DNA from: a virus
Virus record (IMG/VR): IMGVR_UViG_3300025009_000167
Coordinates: 1-46,715 of that record
Direction: 5' to 3' (one strand)
DNA length: 46,715 bases
The number at the start of each line of letters is the position of its first letter. Position 1 is the first letter of the stretch. The notes below the pieces were generated by a model, which ran no database searches, had not been told where the DNA came from, and was given only the letters and a program-made list of their open reading frames with translations. This document shows positions 13,141-20,442 of the stretch, one piece after another. The translations under genes and the position numbers were made by a program.

Positions 13141-15365
13141 GGCGTCCAGTCCCGTTCCCATACCAGCGCAGACGACGCGGTCAGCGCCGGGAACAGCCCT
13201 GCCACCGCCATCATGCCGTTGAAGTCCCACGGCATGATGCACTTGCCTCCCCTGCGGGCAACCTCCGCCGCAAAGCCCTGAATGGTTGTGTCCAGGGCAG
13301 CGTAGCCCCCTATCGTGCTGGCCGTGTCGGTCACGCTGCTCACGTCGTCTGGCCCCACCGCGGTAGCCTTTACCACCGTAATGCCTAGCGTGTCGTCTGT
13401 GACCTCAGATGCAATCCTGCGGGTGAGCGTGACCTTGGCAGTCCCACTGCCCGTGGTGGTGTTGGTGCTGGTAGCGGCCGCCGTTAGCCCAGTAGGGGCC
13501 GGAGTTCCGTCGGCAATGGCGATGTTCATGGTTGCATCGTTGGCCGCCTGAACATGAGCCGTCATCGCGATGACGGCCCCACTACGCAGAAAATAGAACC
13601 ATGCGCCTATCACTGAATGCGCTGTCAGGGTGACCGCAATCTTGCGGGCCACCTCTTTCGAGTCGTCTCCTACCTGGAGCGGTATGCTGACCGTTATGGG
13701 GCTTCCCGGCATCCCGGCCGCCGTGACCGTGACGGCGGCATTGCCCGCCCCGGTAATTGCCGCCACAACGGTAGTCGTCTCGACCTGTTGAGCGCCCGCG
13801 TCTCTAACCAGGACGCGGTAGCTGCCAGTAATAGTGGCGTTCGTTAAGAGCTGTCGGCGGATTTTAGCAGCATAGGTTACGGCACTGTCGTTATTGGCTA
13901 CGGCCACCGACTCCGCCTGTGGGAACCCCGCGAGGCTCGAATTAACCGTTACCGTAAGGTTGCCTGCCCCGCCAACAGTAACAGCCGTTGTACAGGTGAC
14001 TCTCTCTCGCTGCGGAGTGCCCGGCGAGGCCGTCGAGCTGGCCCCTGCCTCTCCAAGTATCCAGGGGAGCGTTCCCAGGCTGCTCAGGTCGGGGATAGCC
14101 GTCGGGTCGGTGTCGTATTTATGGATATCCGCGATATCGCAGCAGTCCTTATACCACGGTAGGTTGCCTGCTGTGCCGATGAAATAGGAAGTGGTGCTAT
14201 CCATAGACACAGGGGTGCGCGTCACCGACCGGATGGCGTTGTAGCAATCGACGGCCCAGGGGTGGGCGTTAAGGGCTATCAGGTTATCGTATATCTCGTT
14301 GAAGGTGTTCCAAGCGGAGATATTGCTCCCGATCTCGGTCTGGTCATTGTACATCTGACACCAGGCCCGTGCTGCCTCCACGTAGTTCTTCCAGAGCCAG
14401 GAGCGGTCAGCAGGAGCAATGCGGCAACCCCCGATGTAGACAGTGGAAGCCACAGCGACTTGAATCGTTATGGTGACCTGAGTAACGCCCCCCAGGGGCG
14501 GGTTGGTTTGAGTCCCGATGGTGTAGGTCTCCCATACACCCCCACCGGCCAGCGTAACTTGCTTCAGCAGCATGGTCCCCGTGAGGGTCCCGGCTGCATT
14601 GTAGTAGTTGAGATAGGGGGTTATCGCTACTGACCCCTTGACGTTGATGCTGATCCGTAAGAGAGTTTTCCCGTCGTACGCCACCTTCGGGGACTCCAGT
14701 TTCGTGGCTTGCGCATCGGTCTTGACCAAGCCGACGTAGGACGTGGCTTTGTTGTCCCCCGGCTGTACTCCCTGGGCTTCATCAGTGTAGTATGTCTCCG
14801 TGGCGTTTCCGTCTGTGTAGGTCCACCCATTCCCCACCAGGGGGTTACTCTCCATGCCGCCGTTGTTCGTCCCGGTGCCCAACAAGTCCGGCCCACGCCA
14901 GGCGGGGTACATAGCCACCGGGTCGAATTTCATGTTGGCCCCGCTGAGCGGGCTACTGTAGAGGCATGGGAACATCCTGATGCCCGCCTCCTTGCACATG
15001 CGGGCGAACGTCTCCCAATTGGCGCGATAGGCCGGGTAGAACTGAGGGGTCCATACCCCCGTGCTCCAGTTGGCATCCTTGACGATGAAGTCATCAAAGA
15101 ACATGAAAAACCGCAGGTCCGTGATGTTGTAGGACCGCAGGAACTTAAGTTGTTCCCTGATGGCAGCCTCGTCCCAGGCAGCCCCCCACCAGGTATAGGA
15201 TCCCGACGTTCCGCTCCGCTGGACGCCGAAGGGCAAGTTCAAGCCCTTTAGCGAGGCAAAGCGGATCGGTAAGGTCGTGTCCGGTGCCTTCCCCACCTGG
15301 ACACTTGAGGGGCGGGTCGGCTCCAACAGACAAGTGCGCGGGCGAGAAAGCCCGACAGCAGGCAT
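13137..15365 (-). CDS. Clan GH-A glycoside hydrolase with two inserted beta domains (depolymerase-like)
   Basis: This 742-aa protein carries a TIM-barrel glycosidase interrupted twice. The barrel starts near residue 35 (FASLKGLNLPFG). The acid/base is Glu357 in WNTFNEIYD and the nucleophile Glu439 in WILGEAGAS. A jelly-roll CBM-like insert lies at about 170-320. A Ser/Thr/Val-rich Ig-like or fibre-like insert of over 200 residues lies at about 450-685. The last barrel strand follows (GGKCIMPWDFNG). Likely cleaves capsular or exopolysaccharide during adsorption. ATG 15365 shares one base with the preceding stop (TGATG). Confidence 0.8.
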   Translation of the reverse strand: MPAVGLSRPRTCLLEPTRPSSVQVGKAPDTTLPIRFASLKGLNLPFGVQRSGTSGSYTWWGAAWDEAAIREQLKFLRSYNITDLRFFMFFDDFIVKDANWSTGVWTPQFYPAYRANWETFARMCKEAGIRMFPCLYSSPLSGANMKFDPVAMYPAWRGPDLLGTGTNNGGMESNPLVGNGWTYTDGNATETYYTDEAQGVQPGDNKATSYVGLVKTDAQATKLESPKVAYDGKTLLRISINVKGSVAITPYLNYYNAAGTLTGTMLLKQVTLAGGGVWETYTIGTQTNPPLGGVTQVTITIQVAVASTVYIGGCRIAPADRSWLWKNYVEAARAWCQMYNDQTEIGSNISAWNTFNEIYDNLIALNAHPWAVDCYNAIRSVTRTPVSMDSTTSYFIGTAGNLPWYKDCCDIADIHKYDTDPTAIPDLSSLGTLPWILGEAGASSTASPGTPQRERVTCTTAVTVGGAGNLTVTVNSSLAGFPQAESVAVANNDSAVTYAAKIRRQLLTNATITGSYRVLVRDAGAQQVETTTVVAAITGAGNAAVTVTAAGMPGSPITVSIPLQVGDDSKEVARKIAVTLTAHSVIGAWFYFLRSGAVIAMTAHVQAANDATMNIAIADGTPAPTGLTAAATSTNTTTGSGTAKVTLTRRIASEVTDDTLGITVVKATAVGPDDVSSVTDTASTIGGYAALDTTIQGFAAEVARRGGKCIMPWDFNGMMAVAGLFPALTASSALVWERDWTP

Positions 15366-16132
15366 CAGACCAACTCCAGCCAAATGCTTGCGGCCGCACC
15401 TTGACCAGTGATGGTATCAACGAGAATAACCATTTCAGGCTCGCCATTCACATCAATTTCAAACTCCTGGTTTAGTCCCTCGCCCAGGGCCGTCAGGATC
15501 GGGACGTTGATACGTGCCCCGGCGTGCCACGACGTAGCACTAACCTGGTTCCCGAAGAAGGGGATCAGCGCCAGTGTGGGAAGAGACCGCAGGTCGGTGA
15601 CAGAAAGCGACACCTTGACGCGGGCCGTGGAGTATCCAGCGCAGTTGATCGCTGTGACAGTTCCAGGGGTATAGGCATTGTTAACAATGTTGGGGTTAGC
15701 GTCCTGAGTTACCTCGGTGCCTACAATGCCAATGTCAATGGCTCCCGCAGCGCCCCCAGCTGCATAGGTGCCCACGACGGTGCACTGGCCTCCAGCGGCC
15801 CGCTGTGCCTCGGTGACACGTAGCACCCATTTCCCGGTGTCAACTGAGGTAATCGAACAAAAGATGTCGTAGGTGAGGGCATTGGTTACTGCTGCAAAGG
15901 CGATACGGATCGCTTCGTTTGCTACGGATGGGGTCCGAGATCCAGTTTGTGGTGTAGTCGGTCCTTCGGCGGTATTGGCCACTACCGCCACAGAGTGGGC
16001 AACGTTGGTCAGATTGCCCGTAGACCCCGCCCCCGCCGTAACCGTGAGGGCCCCCATAGTGAGCTTGTCCACTGCCGTGATGGCGTTGCGGTGGAGAACG
16101 CCAGTATTGCGGAAACTTGTCTCGCTAACCAT
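15365..16132 (-). CDS. Beta-rich structural protein, 255 aa
   Basis: Small-residue-rich sequence with strands such as GALTVTAGAGSTGNLTNV and a fibronectin-like region (AIRIAFAAVTNALTYDIFCS). The C-terminal half (YSTARVKVSLSVTDLRSLPT) looks like a virion surface fold. It overlaps both neighbours by a few bases in the head/tail block. Not assigned to a family. Confidence 0.6.
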   Translation of the reverse strand: MVSETSFRNTGVLHRNAITAVDKLTMGALTVTAGAGSTGNLTNVAHSVAVVANTAEGPTTPQTGSRTPSVANEAIRIAFAAVTNALTYDIFCSITSVDTGKWVLRVTEAQRAAGGQCTVVGTYAAGGAAGAIDIGIVGTEVTQDANPNIVNNAYTPGTVTAINCAGYSTARVKVSLSVTDLRSLPTLALIPFFGNQVSATSWHAGARINVPILTALGEGLNQEFEIDVNGEPEMVILVDTITGQGAAASIWLELV

Positions 16133-16418
16133 AATACATGACCTCCAGGGTTGCCGAGGTGCTCCCCTCTCGAATGGCGGAAAAGTTGACTACCTCCGCG
16201 TAAGAGGCAAGCCCTTTTCTTTCATACGGCTCCAGCCGAAGTCCTTGCGTGGCGGTGGGAGTGGACCCATCCGTCCAATAACGAATGGGGGCGCCCATAA
16301 CCTGGACCTCTGCCACTCTGGGTTTAGGGCCGGAGGGCATGGTCAGGGTTACAGCAGTAGCCCCAACGGAAAGCCCTGTCTGCTTCCCAATGGGAGCATA
16401 CTTGGTAAAGTCGATCAT
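16125..16418 (-). CDS. Small beta structural protein, 97 aa
   Basis: Contains APIRYWTDGSTPTATQG, a motif found in many small phage structural proteins (IRYxxDGxxPTxxxG), and ends in SATLEVMYYG. This type is often encoded near head or head-tail connector genes. Coupled by ATGA to the gene upstream and by an 8-nt overlap to the gene downstream. Confidence 0.65.
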   Translation of the reverse strand: MIDFTKYAPIGKQTGLSVGATAVTLTMPSGPKPRVAEVQVMGAPIRYWTDGSTPTATQGLRLEPYERKGLASYAEVVNFSAIREGSTSATLEVMYYG

Positions 16419-17095
16419 CTCTTCACCCCCTTCTTAGCAACCTGCTTGGACGCCTGCTTGCGCTCAGGGGCAGGGGCATCGCCCTCTACCAACTTGCCAA
16501 CAACTGCGGTAAAGCCACTAACCATCTCCTGAAATCCACCGATGAGACTGCTGAGTTGCTGCTGAGTCGCTTGGTTTTGCCCGATGAGCGATGCAAGTTG
16601 GTCCGTTTGGGTTTGTCGGTCTTCTCTGATTTGCCTGTCGCGTTCCAGGTTGGCCCAATCCTGGTGGAAGCCTCTCTGATGCAACTCACGCTCTTCGGGT
16701 GAACTAAATGCCAGAATGCACCCGGGGAAATTGCAGGGAATGGTTAGGTCCGGCTTCTTAGCCCCTTCCGGGAGCCTTGACACCCATACAGGCAGCCCGG
16801 CCCCCGCGGACCCCTTGGGGTAGCGCCTCTGAAGCTTGCGCCAGAGTGCATCAATCCCGCCCCGGAGGTGGTCCACGTGGTAGTCAATGACCTCCCCGGC
16901 GCGGCCATATATCAGGTGGTAGCGCGGGTAACGAGGCAGTTGCTTCGCCCTGGGCTTAGCCTTAGCAACCTCCCCCATACCGTCGTCGGTATCCGACTCC
17001 TCCTCGGCGGTTTCCACCATCTCTGTTTGGTGCTTGGAGTGGTACTCCTGGATTTGTGCCAGGAAATCCTCCGGGCTTACTGTGTCTACTGCCAT
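16415..17095 (-). CDS. Multi-domain protein with C2H2 zinc finger and coiled coil, 226 aa
   Basis: The order is: acidic N-terminus (about 1-45); the domain shared with 12859-13140 (about 58-110); a C2H2 finger, CNFPGC and HQRGFH with spacing C-x4-C-x12-H-x4-H; a Gln-rich coiled coil (about 145-200); and a Lys-rich tail. A zinc finger of this classical spacing is unusual for a gene in a structural block. It could bind DNA or bridge proteins in the head. Function inferred only from architecture. Confidence 0.65.
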   Translation of the reverse strand: MAVDTVSPEDFLAQIQEYHSKHQTEMVETAEEESDTDDGMGEVAKAKPRAKQLPRYPRYHLIYGRAGEVIDYHVDHLRGGIDALWRKLQRRYPKGSAGAGLPVWVSRLPEGAKKPDLTIPCNFPGCILAFSSPEERELHQRGFHQDWANLERDRQIREDRQTQTDQLASLIGQNQATQQQLSSLIGGFQEMVSGFTAVVGKLVEGDAPAPERKQASKQVAKKGVKR

Positions 17096-17108
17096 ACCTG
17101 TTCTCTCC

Positions 17109-17552
17109 TTATCTTTTTAGCCCATCTAGGGCTAAGTGAGCCTTATTCCGGTCCTTCCTTTTTTGCTCAAGCCAATCCACCAAGTTGCCCACCATGCTGG
17201 CCCAGTCTCGCCTGCTCATGTGTTTGGTCTTGAAGGTTGGCCCCTTGCCGTAACCCCCCTCGCGCACCCTGCCGGCCAGGTCCCGCACGTGATCCGCTGA
17301 AAGCATACCGGCGCTGGGGATTATCAAGGCAGCCTCTTGCCGGTCCGCTCGCGGGGGGACAGCGTAGACACCCGGCACCTTGTCGTTGGGATGCATCTCT
17401 CGGAGCTCGTTATCCGTAACCGTCCGCACCGTGGGACCCTGCCTGGCCATGAGTATCCTGGCCCTCTCCTTGGCCTTGGCCTGCAGCACCCATTGAGGGA
17501 GCCAGAAATCCGACTCCGCGTCCACCTGTACCATGAGGGGTCCTTTAGCCAT
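17109..17552 (-). CDS. Hypothetical protein, 147 aa
   Basis: A helical, basic protein: FWLPQWVLQAKAKERARILM, then KTKHMSRRDWASMVGNLVDW, ending in a Lys-rich coiled segment. The segment VPGVYAVPPRADRQEAALII suggests a central small beta element. Located between the capsid-associated gene and the zinc-finger gene, after a strong hairpin. Not recognised; possibly a head-completion protein by position. Confidence 0.55.
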   Translation of the reverse strand: MAKGPLMVQVDAESDFWLPQWVLQAKAKERARILMARQGPTVRTVTDNELREMHPNDKVPGVYAVPPRADRQEAALIIPSAGMLSADHVRDLAGRVREGGYGKGPTFKTKHMSRRDWASMVGNLVDWLEQKRKDRNKAHLALDGLKR

Positions 17553-17568
17553 ATCCTTTACTCCCGTC

Positions 17569-17599
17569 GTGGGTGGCCCAGAACTGTTGGGCCACCCAC
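17569..17599 (-). terminator. Strong intercistronic hairpin, 12-bp stem
   Basis: A perfect 12-bp inverted repeat (GTGGGTGGCCCA with TGGGCCACCCAC) has a 7-nt loop. On the minus strand no U-run follows; on the plus strand ACTTTTT follows. It may stabilise or attenuate the leftward message, or terminate stray rightward transcription. Confidence 0.55.
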
Positions 17600-17621
17600 A
17601 CTTTTTGGATTGAGACGTGAC

Positions 17622-18371
17622 CTACTCCATGCGGAGGTCTAGGGCACTCCAGGCTGTGCTTGCAGCCACCCGCTGGACAACCCCCACAAGGGACTGCTTG
17701 ACCCAGGTGTTGGGCGTCCCTTCTACCAGGATGATCGGCTCGCAGGCCCCGGCTACTGTGCCAGGTGTCCACGCAGTCCCGCCCAGGGAGATGGTGTTGG
17801 CGGTTAGCACAGCAGCTATGCCCTTGAACTGTATCCAACCAAAGCTGGATGCCGCGATGGCAGCGACGGCCACGCCCATTGGGGCGCCGGTGAGAGTTGT
17901 GATGGGCGTCTGGATAACCCCATTGCAGGGATTGGCGATGAGGTCCACCCGCGATGTCGTGGTCCACGCTGCAATCAAAACCACTTGGTTTTCCAGCGTC
18001 AGTTGCAGGGTGGCGAGCCCGTCCGCGGCGGGATTGGACTTGATCTTGTACGCATGCCCCGCATCAGGCGTGACCGACACTACGGCGTATCCTTCGGCAT
18101 ACTGGTCCAGGGTCGCGGCGGTGTTCCCCAGGGTAACGGTAGGGGTGTTACTGCCCAGGGCGCTGGCCACAGCGGTAAGGTCTACGTGGTTAGCCACGTT
18201 TGCCGGGGCCTGGATCACGTTGCCGATCACCAGGGCGGTGCCGCCTGCCTTGACGAAGCGGAACCTTCGGCCATCCTGGAACACCATCTGTGTCCCCAGT
18301 GGCCACCGCTTGGTCGTGTAGGTGTTGTACTGTTCCGGGTCGTTGCCATAGATCACGTTTGGGAAAGACAT
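17622..18371 (-). CDS. Head decoration or other structural protein, 249 aa
   Basis: Small-residue and beta-rich (GSNTPTVTLGNTAATLDQYA, then EGYAVVSVTPDAGHAYKI). It follows the major capsid gene with a 180-nt gap that holds a possible promoter. AAAGGAGG lies 6 nt before the ATG, predicting high expression. Position and composition suit an abundant capsid accessory or decoration protein; no motif proves it. Confidence 0.6.
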   Translation of the reverse strand: MSFPNVIYGNDPEQYNTYTTKRWPLGTQMVFQDGRRFRFVKAGGTALVIGNVIQAPANVANHVDLTAVASALGSNTPTVTLGNTAATLDQYAEGYAVVSVTPDAGHAYKIKSNPAADGLATLQLTLENQVVLIAAWTTTSRVDLIANPCNGVIQTPITTLTGAPMGVAVAAIAASSFGWIQFKGIAAVLTANTISLGGTAWTPGTVAGACEPIILVEGTPNTWVKQSLVGVVQRVAASTAWSALDLRME

Positions 18372-18453
18372 GGTTGCCTCCTTTACTCTCTGTCCCCGCC
18401 GCTGCCGAGCGGGAGGTCTTTTCTAGGCCCGTACAAGAGGCAGCGAGCCAGCT

Positions 18454-18483
18454 TTGATACCATACCGACACCCAAGGTGTCAA
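18454..18483 (-). promoter_or_regulatory. Possible internal promoter with dyad
   Basis: TTGACA (18478-18483), an 18-bp spacer and TATCAA (18454-18459) on the minus strand, upstream of the 249-aa gene. A perfect inverted repeat GACACC/GGTGTC (18467-18472 and 18476-18481) overlaps the -35 region. Confidence 0.4.
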
Positions 18484-18549
18484 GGCTCAGTATGTAGGGG
18501 ATGCTGCCCCCATGTGCCACGAGACGGGGAGCACATCGGCGTTGTTGCG

Positions 18550-19458
18550 TCAATAAGTTGGGGACGCAGCGCCCATGTTTAGTTCAACACCCCAGGTATC
18601 AGTTCTTTCCCCGTAGGCGTAGCACATGGTGCCGTTCATCTCCGTACCCCGGAGAGAGCCGTCTTTCTCCGGCTCCACGTCCACGCCCCACAGTTCGGCG
18701 TAGACCACGGCCCGCTTTGTGAAGACCCCACCCTTCGCCAACGATGACGCGATGGCGAAGTTGGCGTCGGTGAGAATCGGGACCCCGTGAAGGCTCCCGA
18801 CCCCGTACCGCTGGATCAGATCCAGGTGGGTTCGTTGGTGCCCCACTACGGTCCCCGCAGCCCCTATCTCCAACAATGACGATGGGACGCCAGCGTTGCT
18901 GAGAGACAGCCCCTCGGTGAGTTGGTCCACGAGGTCGTTGAAGGTAAATGGGTGAACGGCACAGTAGAGTTGCTCCTTGCTGATCTCGGTGGTGTTGCCT
19001 CGCACCTGCGCGATGGCAGCCGAAATGTATCCCCTGGTCAAGGTCTTGCCGGACCCCCCGAACGCTACCGCGAAGTTGTCCATCTGAGCCGTGCCGTCGG
19101 TGTCCTGCTTCTTCTTCAGGGCATCGGTGATGGCGCGGCTTATCAGGTTAACCACGCTCTCAGACCGGGTCTTCTGCGCCAATTTGGTGTAGATCACCTG
19201 GACGCCGACCTCGGTGGGTGTAATTGTGATCAGCGTATCGCTGAGTTGCTGGGCCTGCGCCATGTCGAGCCCCTCGGTCAGGTCATAGGCCGTGACCGCG
19301 GAAATCTTAGGCTCGGTGAAGCTGCGGTTGCCTGCCGGGACTTCGGCTCTATCCACGGCGCCGGGGAATACCCCATAGTCTTGCATTGTGAAGATCGCCT
19401 TGGCCCGCACCGCGTTGACGGTTTGGTCAAGTTGGCTAGTGCCAGTGACTCCTGCCAC
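18550..19458 (-). CDS. Major capsid protein (HK97-fold type)
   Basis: The 302-aa protein lies directly after a scaffold-like gene. Features of a capsid protein include an N-terminal helical arm, a strand-rich P-domain-like middle (SDTLITITPTEVGVQVIYT) and a long helix (SVVNLISRAITDALKKKQDT). The A-domain-like C-terminal half has YGVGSLHGVPILTDAN and WGVDVEPEKDGSLRG, common in phage coat proteins of the N4/P22-related groups. The start is GTG 19458 with AAAGGAGG 8 nt upstream, consistent with heavy translation. Confidence 0.8.
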   Translation of the reverse strand: MAGVTGTSQLDQTVNAVRAKAIFTMQDYGVFPGAVDRAEVPAGNRSFTEPKISAVTAYDLTEGLDMAQAQQLSDTLITITPTEVGVQVIYTKLAQKTRSESVVNLISRAITDALKKKQDTDGTAQMDNFAVAFGGSGKTLTRGYISAAIAQVRGNTTEISKEQLYCAVHPFTFNDLVDQLTEGLSLSNAGVPSSLLEIGAAGTVVGHQRTHLDLIQRYGVGSLHGVPILTDANFAIASSLAKGGVFTKRAVVYAELWGVDVEPEKDGSLRGTEMNGTMCYAYGERTDTWGVELNMGAASPTY

Positions 19459-19488
19459 TTTTGTTACCTCCTTTGTTGCTTGCCCCGA

Positions 19489-20307
19489 TTAGGGGGTCTC
19501 TCCGAAGCGGGCCAGGGCCTCGACATATCGCTTGCGGGCAACGTCCCCGTACAGGTCTCCCTTGATCCCCAATTGCCCCTCGCTATAAGCTCGGTGTATT
19601 GCGTCCGCGTCCTTAAATGCGGCCGCGTGGCTACCTACACTAACAACGGGGCTTGAGGCGTTGCTGCGAGCTTCCACCTCGTCTTCCTGCACCTGCTTCT
19701 CCTGAATCTTCTTGAGTTCTGCATTCATGCCCCGGCTGATCCCCTCGTGGAGTACCTTATGCAAGAACTCCCTGGGGGCGCCGGCATCGTCGTAGAAAGC
19801 GGCTTGCTCTTCCCTGCTCATGGCCTTCCAATGGGGCAACTCCTGTAGCGCTGCGCCCAACTCCCCCAGCCCGGATGTGTACCCCTGACTGTGACCTTGC
19901 TGGAAGGCTTCCTCTCTCGCCTGTTGAAGGATCGGTTCGAGTTCCTTGCGCCTCCTATACTCTTCTTTGGTCCGGCGCCCGATCTCGTACTCATCTCCCT
20001 CCTCAATGAGGCGGCCTGCTTCTATTTCCCTGTGCTGCTTTTCCGCCTCGGTCAAGGCGGCCTGCCTCCCCCGGTAGTACGCCTGGTCCTGGGCGCTTTT
20101 AGTGCGCCGGGCCAGTTCGCCTTTGACCAAGGGATGATTGAAGAGTGTCTTAGGGTCGAGCTTGTCCAGTTCTGCCAGAACGTCCCGGTGATCCTGTACG
20201 GGTGCGCTGCCTGTTGAACCTTTCTCCACAGCCTCTGTATCGGGGGCGGAAGGATTGTCCGTTATGGCAACTGGCCCGTCAGATGCCTGGGTTGGTTCAT
20301 CCGACAT
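19489..20307 (-). CDS. Scaffolding-like protein, 272 aa
   Basis: Highly charged, nearly all helical, with a long coiled coil (AEKQHREIEAGRLIEEGDEY, then EEYRRRKELEPILQQAREEA), an acidic N-terminus and a basic C-terminus. This composition and its place directly before the major capsid gene are typical of capsid scaffolds. The start is ATG 20307 with GGAGG 9 nt upstream. It is the first gene after the 20334-20374 terminator, so its level may be set by read-through. Confidence 0.7.
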   Translation of the reverse strand: MSDEPTQASDGPVAITDNPSAPDTEAVEKGSTGSAPVQDHRDVLAELDKLDPKTLFNHPLVKGELARRTKSAQDQAYYRGRQAALTEAEKQHREIEAGRLIEEGDEYEIGRRTKEEYRRRKELEPILQQAREEAFQQGHSQGYTSGLGELGAALQELPHWKAMSREEQAAFYDDAGAPREFLHKVLHEGISRGMNAELKKIQEKQVQEDEVEARSNASSPVVSVGSHAAAFKDADAIHRAYSEGQLGIKGDLYGDVARKRYVEALARFGETP

Positions 20308-20333
20308 GGTGACGATTCCTCCTTCTTTGGCAT

Positions 20334-20391
20334 AAAAAAGAGGGGCAACTACCTTTTTACAGTAGTTGCCCCTCACGAACACGAACGGGGC
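20334..20391 (-). terminator. Intrinsic terminator/attenuator with conserved 23-nt leader
   Basis: On the minus strand a 13-bp stem (GAGGGGCAACTAC with GTAGTTGCCCCTC) and 9-nt loop are followed by six T. The 23 nt running into the stem (20369-20391) hold GCCCC, then GTTCGTGTTCGTGA, then GGGG, identical to 34190-34212. GCCCC can pair with the GGGG of the terminator arm, giving a competing structure. Confidence 0.8.
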
Positions 20392-20442
20392 GAATCCCTA
20401 TTCTATTTGATTTGTTAGTTTAAGCCCTCTTTGCTTAGCCTG

